Source: Collinsella sp. (GTDB lineage: Bacteria; Actinomycetota; Coriobacteriia; Coriobacteriales; Coriobacteriaceae). From it: DNA of 64,000 nt. Where the stretch lies: contig DXZQ01000002.1 in the NCBI GenBank assembly GCA_019419585.1, forward strand, positions 1 to 64,000, written 5' to 3'. The notes beneath the pieces were generated by a model that had not been told where the DNA came from, searched no databases, and saw only the letters and a list, made by a program, of their open reading frames with translations. A program made the position numbers and the translations under genes. This document shows, in pieces, positions 51,080 through 58,656 of this stretch. Within the stretch, counting starts at the first letter, position 1; each line of letters begins with the position of its first letter.

Positions 51080-51853
51080 ATGGTTGTCCAGTATCTTCTA
51101 GTTGCATCGGTCGCATTTATTGCGTCCATGGACGAGCAATTATTTGGCATTACGATGCTTGGTCGTCCGCTGTTTACGAGCCTGTTTGTCGGCTTGATCC
51201 TTGGCGATGTCCAGCAGGGCGTTATCGTCGGCGCTGCTTTGGAGTCCATGTTCATGGGCGCCATCATGGTCGGCGCGGCGGTTCCTCCAGAGGTCTATGC
51301 CTCCGGTGTGCTTGGCTGCGCGTTTGCCGTCATTACGGGTACGGGCACGGCAACTGCCGTCGCGCTCGCCCTTCCCGTCTCCGTCTTCCTTCAGGTGTGG
51401 CGCAACTTCTGCTACGCCGTTCCGGGTGCCTTTGCCTGCAAGAAGATTGAGACCGCTCTGGCAAATCGCGATCTTGCCAAGGCGAATCTGTACCATCTGA
51501 CCATCGTGCCGCTGTCGATTGGCATTCCGTCTGCACTGCTGGTGTTTGGCTCGCTGTTCTTTGGTGCCGACCTCATCAACAATGCGCTCAATGCGATTCC
51601 GCAGTTTGTGATGGACGGCCTCAACGTTGCATCCGGCGTCATGGTCTGCATCGGCTTCGCACTTCTTATCAGGACCATGGGCGATAACAAGCTTCTTCCC
51701 TGGCTGTTCCTGGGATTCATTATGGTCATCTACCTCAAGATGGACGTTGTCGGCGTCGCCGCAGCTGCCATTTGTGTCGCGCTGCTCCTGGCCTTCCGCG
51801 AGGGTTCGTCCGGTCCGCAGGCGGTTGCTGCAGATGAAGAGGAGGACTTCTAA
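51080..51853 (+). CDS. PTS mannose-family EIIC
   Basis: A 257-residue EIIC. 'MVVQYLLVASVAFIASMDEQLFGITMLGRPLFTSLFVGLILGDVQQGVIVGAALESMFMG' is the family start; about seven to eight membrane segments, acidic tail 'AADEEEDF'. ATG 51080 is taken (GGGG 9 bp upstream); TTG 51071 is an alternative. Overlaps the EIID start by one base (TAATG). Confidence 0.94.
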   Translation: MVVQYLLVASVAFIASMDEQLFGITMLGRPLFTSLFVGLILGDVQQGVIVGAALESMFMGAIMVGAAVPPEVYASGVLGCAFAVITGTGTATAVALALPVSVFLQVWRNFCYAVPGAFACKKIETALANRDLAKANLYHLTIVPLSIGIPSALLVFGSLFFGADLINNALNAIPQFVMDGLNVASGVMVCIGFALLIRTMGDNKLLPWLFLGFIMVIYLKMDVVGVAAAAICVALLLAFREGSSGPQAVAADEEEDF

Positions 51854-52701
51854 TGGCTACCCAGAACACCGACCTCAAAGAGGCCAAGAAGGATGCGATT
51901 ATGACTCCCGATATGTATCGGAGCATGTTCCTTCGCCAGTTTACGAGCCAGTGCTCGCAGTCGTACGACAAGATGATGGCAATGGGCTTCATGTACACCA
52001 TTCAGAAGCCCCTGCGAAAGATCTATCCTAACGACGACGATTACTATGCGGCGCTCGATCGCCATACCGAGTTCTTTAACATCACGCCTCATGTGCTTCC
52101 GTTTGTAGCCGGCCTAACGGTTTCGATGGAAGAGCAGGCGGCTGCCGATAAGAACTTTGACACGTCCTCGATCAACGCCATGAAGGTTGGTCTCATGGGG
52201 CCGCTTTCCGGCATCGGCGATTCGTTCTACTGGGGTACGTTCCGCGTGGTCGCCGCCGGCATTGGTATCGGTATCGCTTCGACGGGCAACCCGCTCGGCC
52301 CCATCGTGTACGCGCTCGTCTACTCCGTGATTAACTTTGCAACGCGTATCGTCGCCGCCCATCTGGGTTACGACTTGGGAACCAAGTTTTTGCAGCAGTC
52401 CGAAGAGAGCAACCTTATGTCTCGCATGACGCATGCTGCCGGTGTCCTCGGAATGACCGTTATCGGCGCCATGATTGCGGCACAGGTCTCGCTGTCTACG
52501 GCTTTGACCTTTGACGTGGGTGGTTCGGAGATTGTCCTGCAGGATCTGTTCGATTCGATCTTCCCCGGTCTGCTGCCCTTGCTGGCAACGTTCGCTTGCG
52601 TTGCCCTCTATAAAAAGGGCGTCAAGACCATTTGGATCATCTTGGGCATCTTCGCAATCTGCATCATCGGAACGGGCTTGGGAGTGTTCGCGGCGGCGTA
52701 A
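51853..52701 (+). CDS. PTS mannose-family EIID
   Basis: A 282-residue EIID: 'MFLRQFTSQCSQSYDKMMAMGFMYTIQKPLRKIY' and 'INAMKVGLMGPLSGIGDSFYWGTFRVVAAGIGIGIAS' are diagnostic. Translationally coupled to EIIC (TAATG). Compared with the EIID at 29924 it keeps the same architecture but differs widely in sequence, so the two PTSs are old paralogues rather than a recent duplication. Ends before a strong terminator. Confidence 0.94.
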   Translation: MATQNTDLKEAKKDAIMTPDMYRSMFLRQFTSQCSQSYDKMMAMGFMYTIQKPLRKIYPNDDDYYAALDRHTEFFNITPHVLPFVAGLTVSMEEQAAADKNFDTSSINAMKVGLMGPLSGIGDSFYWGTFRVVAAGIGIGIASTGNPLGPIVYALVYSVINFATRIVAAHLGYDLGTKFLQQSEESNLMSRMTHAAGVLGMTVIGAMIAAQVSLSTALTFDVGGSEIVLQDLFDSIFPGLLPLLATFACVALYKKGVKTIWIILGIFAICIIGTGLGVFAAA

Positions 52702-52746
52702 TGTTGACTGCTATGCTCGCGCGTTGGATAACTAACTGACCGTTTG

Positions 52747-52784
52747 AAAACGGGGCTCGGCGTAAGGCCGACCCCGTTTTTTGT
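52747..52784 (+). terminator. Intrinsic terminator of locus 4
   Basis: CGGGGCTCGGC and GCCGACCCCG pair with one bulged C; AAAA upstream and TTTTTTG downstream extend the stem. Confidence 0.9.
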
Positions 52785-52812
52785 TTGAGGGATTTTCCGA
52801 CCGTCCAATAAT

Positions 52813-53085
52813 CCACGCTCATGCATCACTCACGCATCTCTCGTCTCTCATTCGTCACTAACACGAGAGATAGATTAAAGACGAGAGATAATTACGAGAG
52901 ATAGCTCAGCAGCAAAGAGACAAGCAACCATGGTATTGTCTCAATATCGATTGTTCCAACAGCAAAAACATGATTTAATGAAGCAGGTAGAGATATCTTA
53001 TCTCTCATCTTTCACTCATATCTAATACGAGAGATAACAGAAAGATGAGAGATAATTACGAGAGATAACTGAGAGACGAGGGAAA
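52813..53085 (+). repeat. Two blocks of ACGAGAGATAA repeats upstream of the AlbA_2 gene
   Basis: Block 1 (52834-52905): ATCTCTCGTCTCTC then three ACGAGAGATA units. Block 2 (52990-53080): TTATCTCTCATC, then ACGAGAGATAA, GATGAGAGATAATT, ACGAGAGATAA and GAGAGACGAGG. ATCTCTCGT and ACGAGAGAT are inverse, so each block can fold or bind a dimeric regulator. An inverted GAGCGTGG (CCACGCTC, 52813-52820) precedes block 1. The whole 430-bp gap before 53131 has no gene. Confidence 0.8.
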
Positions 53086-53130
53086 TCCGTCCGCGGCATT
53101 CTCCGCAGGACCGAGCGAAGGGACGTGCAG

Positions 53131-54597
53131 ATGAACGAAAACGAGCTGGCCGGTTTGCTCGAGTCTTTAAAGCGAATGGGTTCGGATGACCTTAGCGTCG
53201 AAGTAAAAGAGAGCGCCATGACGCTTTCCCGCGACGTATGGGAAACAGTCAGCGCTTTCGCAAACACCGCCGGCGGCATCATCGTACTCGGAGTAAGCGA
53301 GCGCGCGGGTTTTGTCCCAGTTGCAAACTTTGAGACCGAGAAGGTACTCAACCAATTCGTGGCGGGCATGGGCGATGCCGGCGGTCGCGGAAAGCTGGCC
53401 AATCCGCCCAAATACACCATTGAGCGCGTGGGGCTTCGGGGTACCGTTGTTCTCGTTATCACGATTGAGGAGCTCGACCCGTCGAGCAAGCCTTGCTATG
53501 TAATAGAGCGGGGCGCCCAGGGCGGCAGCTACAAGCGCGTCGATGACAAAGACGTGCCCCTTTCGTCGACCGAGGTTTTGGCACTGTCGTCATACGAACG
53601 GACGAGTCCTAGCGATCGCGATGCGGTGCCCGGCACGAGTGTGGGCGATCTCGACGAGTCGCTGGTCGACCGCACGATAGAACGCGCCTATTCGTTGACG
53701 CCTCGAGCGATGCGTGGTGCGACGGACAAGAAGACAAAGATGGAACGCCTGAATCTCCTCGACTTCCAGGGCAATGTTACCAAGGCCGGCCTCCTTGCCG
53801 CGGGCGTTTACCCTCAGCAGTTCTATCCCAAGCTCTTCATTGATGTGGCTGTCCATGCGGGAACTCAAAAGGGCGCTGCGGGACCGCTAAGATTTATGGA
53901 CCGCACAGTCTGCGAGGGCACCCTGGGCGAGATGATTTCGGATACTGTCGCGGCTGTCGCCAAAAACCTGCGCCGCACCTCGACCGTCCAAGGCATCTCG
54001 CGTATCGACTCGCTGGAGATTCCCGAGGAGGTCCTGCGCGAGGCAGTCGCCAACGCGGTTATCCACAGGGAATACGGGGATCGGTTCTGTGGGCAATCGA
54101 TCACCGTCGACGTTTTTGACGACCGTATCGAGGTGACGAATCCCGGCGGCCTTTATGGAGGGAAGACTCGCGAGAACTTGTTTGACGGCAGCTCCCGATG
54201 CCGTAACGCGACGCTCGTGAAACTCATGTCGATTGTCCCGCTGCCGGATGGCGCAGGTTCGCCGGCTGAGGGCAATGGCTCGGGCATCCCGATGATGATC
54301 GATGCCATGCATGCGCATGGTCTGGCCGAGCCCCTGTTCTGCCTGGGGTTCGATCGGTTCAAGGTCGTACTTTACCGTTCAAAGATCGAGCCGGTCGATC
54401 ATGGCGGGGACTTGATTATGACGGCACTCAAGCGCTACGGCGAATTGGGGACGCGCGAACTGGCGGAGCGCACGAGACTCACGGTTTCCCAGGTTAGGGC
54501 ACGCGTCAATGCGCTTATTGAGCAGGGTGAGCTTGAGCCGACGGCGCCGTCGACAAGCCGCAACCGCAAATATCGACTGTCAGAGCGCGTGGAATAA
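53131..54597 (+). CDS. AlbA_2-domain ATP-binding protein (Schlafen/RecG-like regulator)
   Basis: A 488-residue protein. Residues about 1-150 form an AlbA_2 (Schlafen-type, divergent AAA_4) nucleic-acid-binding domain ('VEVKESAMTLSRDVWETVSAFANTAGGIIVLGV', 'GGSYKRVDDKDVPLSS'). About 280-400 is an HATPase_c_4 domain ('EVLREAVANAVIHREYGDRF', 'VTNPGGLYGGKTRENLFDGSSRCRNATLVKLM'). The end is a winged helix ('LGTRELAERTRLTVSQVRARVNALIEQGELE'). Such proteins are often called putative transcriptional regulators or accessory defence genes. ATG 53131 follows AAGGGA. The ACGAGAGATAA repeats directly upstream could be its own operators. Confidence 0.88.
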   Translation: MNENELAGLLESLKRMGSDDLSVEVKESAMTLSRDVWETVSAFANTAGGIIVLGVSERAGFVPVANFETEKVLNQFVAGMGDAGGRGKLANPPKYTIERVGLRGTVVLVITIEELDPSSKPCYVIERGAQGGSYKRVDDKDVPLSSTEVLALSSYERTSPSDRDAVPGTSVGDLDESLVDRTIERAYSLTPRAMRGATDKKTKMERLNLLDFQGNVTKAGLLAAGVYPQQFYPKLFIDVAVHAGTQKGAAGPLRFMDRTVCEGTLGEMISDTVAAVAKNLRRTSTVQGISRIDSLEIPEEVLREAVANAVIHREYGDRFCGQSITVDVFDDRIEVTNPGGLYGGKTRENLFDGSSRCRNATLVKLMSIVPLPDGAGSPAEGNGSGIPMMIDAMHAHGLAEPLFCLGFDRFKVVLYRSKIEPVDHGGDLIMTALKRYGELGTRELAERTRLTVSQVRARVNALIEQGELEPTAPSTSRNRKYRLSERVE

Positions 54598-54706
54598 ATG
54601 CGTTAGTGGACGAGGCGGACGAGGCGACCCAATAATCGACCCTCGATTGGCGCCCACTAAGGTAAAGCGGTTGTTGCCCAGTCGACGGTGATGCTAAAGA
54701 CTCGGC

Positions 54707-55198
54707 TTACGCCGGCATGGCCCCGAACCCGTCCATCAAGAACAGCCTAAGAACCAGCTTGATGACATATCCCGGTTTGACTTCTGCCGCGTCAAAAACG
54801 TGGCGCTCGGCGAGCTCGCCGCAGTATGCATAGATGTCGCGGATAAGGTCCGCGCCCGAAAGCGTAAACATGTAGCCTGCGTCCGAAAGCGCATTGGGTG
54901 CGGTGGGCAACTTGGCCATGCGGCAGAACGTTTGCAGGTCGGGCGCCATAACATTCTGGTAGTCGAGGTGGCCGCCGGCATCCTGTGCGGCACGCTCCAG
55001 TTGGCGCACAAAATCCAGCGCTGCCGCTAACACAAAGCTCGGCGTAGGCGCGTTGACGTCCTGAGTGGTCGCCACAAGCCTGCCCGTCGCCTGCGTGACA
55101 AGCCAAGCGACCTCGCGCTGGCAACGCACAGCCTTGCGCGTAACCGGCTTGATGGACGAAGAAGAAACGCTCCCCTTAGGCGGATTCGAAGCAGCCAT
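54707..55198 (-). CDS. Hypothetical protein, no family recognised
   Basis: A 163-residue soluble protein: a Ser-rich basic N-terminus ('MAASNPPKGSVSSSSIKPVTRKAV') and a helical remainder ('SFVLAAALDFVRQLERAAQDAGGHLDYQNVMAPDLQTFCRMAKLPTAPNAL'). No membrane segment or metal motif. The start at 55198 is fixed by GGGAGGGTCTT. It is divergent from the gene at 55210 with only 11 bp between start codons, so their ribosome sites and promoters must overlap. Confidence 0.65.
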   Translation of the reverse strand: MAASNPPKGSVSSSSIKPVTRKAVRCQREVAWLVTQATGRLVATTQDVNAPTPSFVLAAALDFVRQLERAAQDAGGHLDYQNVMAPDLQTFCRMAKLPTAPNALSDAGYMFTLSGADLIRDIYAYCGELAERHVFDAAEVKPGYVIKLVLRLFLMDGFGAMPA

Positions 55199-55209
55199 AA
55201 GACCCTCCC

Positions 55210-55779
55210 ATGAACAATCCGGCCCAACAAGCCCGGATGAAACACGTGCTACATCAGTATACAGGGGAGTGGGGTAGCGGGGCACAAGCACGCCAGCGGC
55301 AAGCCGAGAGCATCAACGATGTGCCTCCGCTCTATTTTGACGATGGTACGTGGGTCATTAAGTACTCGGTTCAAGCGCCGGGTACCGTTGGTTTTCGAGA
55401 CCAGAATTACAACCGTAAAATGCTCAACTGCATGGAATATGACGTCCCAGTCGGAGTCATATTTGCAACCGAGGTGGGCTATAAGGTGCTCGGCCTTGCG
55501 TTTGTTGAGCGGTTCGAGCCCGAAAACGGATGGTTTGTTCTGCACGGTCCTGTTCATAAAGGCGGACCGGACCCTCGTTTTGCGTCCGATATGAGTTATC
55601 TGAAGCACATGCCCGTCGATATTGAGTTTGCCGGACAGGGTGCGACCGACGATGAAATTTGGCTTTGGCGGTCTTTTACGATCGTGCTGTTTGATCGGAT
55701 CGCGTGGCGATGCAATCTCGCACACGCCTGCCGGTGCATGCTCTTCCTGATTTGTATAGCGAGAGGGGAGCGAACGTGA
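55210..55779 (+). CDS. Hypothetical protein, coupled to a zinc-ribbon protein
   Basis: A 189-residue unknown protein. The central part ('PPLYFDDGTWVIKYSVQAPGTVGFRDQNYNRKMLNCMEYDVPVGVIFATEVGYKVLGLAFVERFEPENGWFVLHGPV') has the look of a beta-rich domain found N-terminal in some HNH endonucleases, but no HNH motif follows. The C-terminus is Cys/Leu-rich and hydrophobic. The stop overlaps the GTG start of the next gene (GTGA). No good ribosome site is seen; ATG 55237 is an alternative start. A frameshifted remnant of a longer gene cannot be excluded. Confidence 0.5.
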   Translation: MNNPAQQARMKHVLHQYTGEWGSGAQARQRQAESINDVPPLYFDDGTWVIKYSVQAPGTVGFRDQNYNRKMLNCMEYDVPVGVIFATEVGYKVLGLAFVERFEPENGWFVLHGPVHKGGPDPRFASDMSYLKHMPVDIEFAGQGATDDEIWLWRSFTIVLFDRIAWRCNLAHACRCMLFLICIARGERT

Positions 55780-56060
55780 GCTGGCGAGGCGATATTGCGA
55801 TGGGGAAGTACGGAAAACTGCCGTGCGCCCTTATAGACAACAAAATGTTTCCGAGCGTAGAAGTTGATTGCGGGTCGTTTGTCGTCGCCTGTCCTTGCTG
55901 CGGCTCGCAAATACCGTGCCTCGACATTCGGTTCATCGATGCGTGCGACAGACTTAGCGACGAAGTGAGAAAACGGACAGGCGTTCATATGCCGGTGTAT
56001 CAGGAGAAATGCCCTGTTTGTGGCCTCGATATCGTGTACGACGCCGGCGACGAGGGATAG
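55776..56060 (+). CDS. Small zinc-ribbon protein, unknown function
   Basis: A 94-residue protein starting with GTG behind GAGAGGGGAG. Two Cys pairs, 'ACPCCGSQIPC' and 'EKCPVCGLDIVY', separated by about 45 residues, form a probable zinc ribbon. Translationally coupled to the preceding gene by a 4-bp overlap, so the two probably work together. No family recognised. Confidence 0.6.
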   Translation: MSWRGDIAMGKYGKLPCALIDNKMFPSVEVDCGSFVVACPCCGSQIPCLDIRFIDACDRLSDEVRKRTGVHMPVYQEKCPVCGLDIVYDAGDEG

Positions 56061-56098
56061 GTGATGCGGAGGAGCTGGCTGTGAAGGCATCTCTGTCC

Positions 56099-56785
56099 CT
56101 ATAAATAAATCCCCTCACCGAGCTGCTTGTGGAACTTGGCGTGATGGTCGCGTGCCCAGGTAAAGAGCGCCTGGTCAAAGTCGGTGCGTGTGGCCGGGAC
56201 GCCGAAGACGCCGGCAACTTCGACGCGCACAAACTCCAGTGCCGGCAGTTTGTTGATGGCAGTGAGGGCAAACGGGGACGAGGGCTCCTCGAACAGATAG
56301 CGGCTGCCTTGCAGCGCGTCGCAACTGGTGCACGTGTTGCCGAGCGACGGGGCTTTGGAGGCTCGCGCGCCTACGGGCTTGTAGCCGCAGCGCTTATGAA
56401 GGTAGTCGCGGATCTCGCCCGGCACGCAGCCAAGAGCGGGCACGATGGCGAGTGCGTTGGCGTTGGCCGTGTCGATGGCAATGTGCCCGGCTTCGTTGGG
56501 CGCGTGCGCGATGGCGATGCTCTCGTCGTTATCGGTTCGATAGGGAATGCCGAAGGCCGCGACCGAGGTCTCTTTGTGACACTTCCAGCACTCGCGCTTG
56601 CCCAGTACTAGATATATATACGGCGCTGAGGGGTCGGATCGGTCAACACCGGGCAGCCACTCGGCAAAGGGCTCGGGGTTGACGCCGCTGGGTACATACC
56701 AGATCTTCTTGGTCCGGTCCCATTTGGCGCCCAGCGCTTTGGCTTCTTCTTTGTGCGAAAAGGGGACATCGAGCTCGGTGCGCAT
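56099..56785 (-). CDS. DUF5710-domain protein with zinc-finger-like Cys pairs
   Basis: A 228-residue protein. The N-terminus 'LDVPFSHKEEAKALGAKWDRTKKIWYVPSGVNPEPFAEWLP' is the DUF5710 domain that occurs in plasmid primases (TraC-like) and other DNA-associated proteins. Further on, 'RECWKCHKE' and 'GNTCTSCDALQGS' are two CxxC pairs that could bind zinc. The C-terminal 90 residues are not recognised. AAGGAGCCGCC precedes the start at 56785. Convergent with the zinc-ribbon gene. Confidence 0.72.
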   Translation of the reverse strand: MRTELDVPFSHKEEAKALGAKWDRTKKIWYVPSGVNPEPFAEWLPGVDRSDPSAPYIYLVLGKRECWKCHKETSVAAFGIPYRTDNDESIAIAHAPNEAGHIAIDTANANALAIVPALGCVPGEIRDYLHKRCGYKPVGARASKAPSLGNTCTSCDALQGSRYLFEEPSSPFALTAINKLPALEFVRVEVAGVFGVPATRTDFDQALFTWARDHHAKFHKQLGEGIYL

Positions 56786-57075
56786 GGCGGCTCCTTGGTG
56801 CTGCGGGTGCAAGTGGCTCAAGGATACCGCAGGGCGCAGACATCGCGGCGTTTTGTTGAGAAGTTGCGGCGCGGACTGCTTGGTTACGCCGTTAGATAAA
56901 TTGGCAAGTAGATGGTCGGCTTTTGACCAGTTGGGCGGTTGGAGCAGCTTGCGGCGCAGTTTTGTGCCTGGCTATTGTTGATGTTGGGGTATTGAATATA
57001 TTTGGCTGCCATTCGTCAGGTGAATTGATGTTACGTTGCGATGACGGTTGGAACTGCCAGCGGATTTAGCGACAT
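56786..57075. other. Intergenic region, no gene seen
   Basis: About 290 bp between the divergently placed DUF5710 gene and the tRNA-Val terminator. Only short frames exist and no clear hairpin or repeat of the families found elsewhere. It should hold the promoter of the DUF5710 gene. Confidence 0.5.
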
Positions 57076-57112
57076 AAAACAAAACAGCCCAGAGGACATA
57101 GCCTCTGAGCTG
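57076..57112 (-). terminator. Intrinsic terminator of tRNA-Val
   Basis: On the minus strand CAGCTCAGAGG - CTATGT - CCTCTGGGCTG, with one G-U pair, followed by TTTTGTTTT. Confidence 0.85.
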
Positions 57113-57120
57113 CGAACATT

Positions 57121-57195
57121 TGGTGGGCGTTAGAAGATTTGAACTTCTGACCTCTTCCGTGTCAGGGAAGCGCTCTCCCCCTGAGCTAAACGCCC
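57121..57195 (-). tRNA. tRNA-Val (GAC)
   Basis: A 75-nt cloverleaf including CCA. Acceptor GGGCGTT pairs with AACGCCC; D-arm TAGCTCAGGGGGAGAGC; anticodon stem CTTCC / GGAAG with loop CTGACAC gives GAC; T-arm AGAAGTTCAAATCTTCT. Confidence 0.96.
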
Positions 57196-57224
57196 GATCA
57201 AGGGTGCGCAAGCGCGCAAGGGAT

Positions 57225-57253
57225 AATATAACGGAGCCTTAACTCGGTGGCAA
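57225..57253 (-). promoter_or_regulatory. tRNA-Val promoter
   Basis: On the minus strand TTGCCA (57253-57248) and TATATT (57230-57225) are separated by 17 bp, placing the start point about 22 bp before the tRNA. Confidence 0.75.
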
Positions 57254-57484
57254 GAACATTTTTAAAAATCGCTTACATTGTGGAATTCGGGGGCTTTGTC
57301 ATATCCATTTCAAAAGAGCCTGCTGCTGCGATTTGACTGTCGCATAATGCAAGGCCATTGCGGTATCGAGCTATGGAAAGACGTCTGCGGAATTGTCCTA
57401 CCGATAAGCGGACAAGCCTTCGGCTGGTGCCTTCGCCGTGGTAAGGTAAGCCGAATTGTTTCCAGGCTGCTTCGAGGGAATGGA

Positions 57485-58507
57485 ATGAGCAAAGAGCGTG
57501 TCGAGCAGGTCGAAGGCGCAGGGGCTTCGGTGCCGATGACCGATATATCGAACATTGATGTGCCCGAGGGCACCGATGAGCTCAGCCGTAGCACCCGCCG
57601 CGCTTGGCGCGAGCGCCTGAACAGCGCTTCGACGCGCAAGATGATCACGGGCGTCTTGGCTACGTTGGTGGGCGGTTCGTTTTGGGGCTTCTCGGGCACC
57701 AGCGCGAGCTTTCTGTTCGATACCTACCACGTCGACACCTTGTGGCTTATGAGCGTGCGTCAGATTCTCGCCGGTCTACTCTTTATGGCCGTGGTTGTTA
57801 CGCGCGACCGCGAGCGCCTGGTTAAGCTCTGGACCACACCCCCCGATCGCAAGCAGCTGCTGCTCTTTACCGCCTTTGGCCTGCTGTTCAACCAGTTTTG
57901 CTATCTATCAGCCGTGCGCCTGACGAACGCCGGAACCGCGACGGTGCTCCAGTGCCTGCAGCTCGTTATCATCATGGGCTACACCTGCGTGACCGATCGC
58001 CGCATGCCGCGTACTCGCGAAGTCATCGGCATTGGCCTGGCTCTGGGTGGAACCTTTTTAATCGCCACCGGCGGCGACCCCACCAGCCTGAATATCTCGC
58101 CGCTTGGCCTGGCAGCAGGTCTTATGTGTGCGGTCAGCGCCACGTGTATGGCGGTGATTCCCGCCAAGATCCTGCCCGAATACGGCAGCCCCATCGTCAC
58201 GGGCTCGGCAATGCTCACGGCGGGCGTGGTCTCGTGTGTCTTCGTGCAGCCCTGGGCGCATATACCGGCGCTCGACGCTGCCGGCGTCGAGGCGCTCGCG
58301 GTGTTCGTGGTTATCGGCTCGTTTTTTGCTTACATGCTCTATATGCAGGGCGTTAAGGACATCGGCTCGGTGCGTGCGAGTCTCATCGGAACTGTGGAGC
58401 CGGTTTCGGCGACCATCACCAGCGCCGTTATGCTGGGCACGGTGTTTTTGCCGACCGACCTTATCGGCTTTGCCATGATCATCGTGATGATGTTCCTCAC
58501 GGTGTAG
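57485..58507 (+). CDS. EamA/DMT-family transporter
   Basis: A 340-residue membrane protein with a cytoplasmic N-terminus of about 55 residues and ten helices in two EamA repeats ('ITGVLATLVGGSFWGFSGTSASFLF' and 'SPLGLAAGLMCAVSATCMAVIPAKIL', ending 'GTVEPVSATITSAVMLGTVFLPTDLIGFAMIIVMMFLTV'). Substrate unknown. ATG 57485 follows GAGGGAATGG; frames starting further upstream run through the tRNA leader region. It is only distantly similar to the EamA protein at 26890. Monocistronic. Confidence 0.87.
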   Translation: MSKERVEQVEGAGASVPMTDISNIDVPEGTDELSRSTRRAWRERLNSASTRKMITGVLATLVGGSFWGFSGTSASFLFDTYHVDTLWLMSVRQILAGLLFMAVVVTRDRERLVKLWTTPPDRKQLLLFTAFGLLFNQFCYLSAVRLTNAGTATVLQCLQLVIIMGYTCVTDRRMPRTREVIGIGLALGGTFLIATGGDPTSLNISPLGLAAGLMCAVSATCMAVIPAKILPEYGSPIVTGSAMLTAGVVSCVFVQPWAHIPALDAAGVEALAVFVVIGSFFAYMLYMQGVKDIGSVRASLIGTVEPVSATITSAVMLGTVFLPTDLIGFAMIIVMMFLTV

Positions 58508-58656
58508 CTGGCGCCGCCGCCAAGACGGAAAAGGTGTTGTGCCGCATTTTCGCCAATTGATGTCCGTGTCTGGAGTTTAGCTGTCGATGCCCAAAATGCC
58601 ATAAACTAGTAACGTTATGGACTTTTTCATTGCGACTCAATTGCGAGGATTTCTTT

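Noticed and set aside
55680..55800. A frameshift joining the 55210 and 55776 frames into one HNH endonuclease
   Set aside because: The GTGA overlap with a proper GAGAGGGGAG site explains two genes, and no HNH motif appears in either frame; kept only as a caveat.
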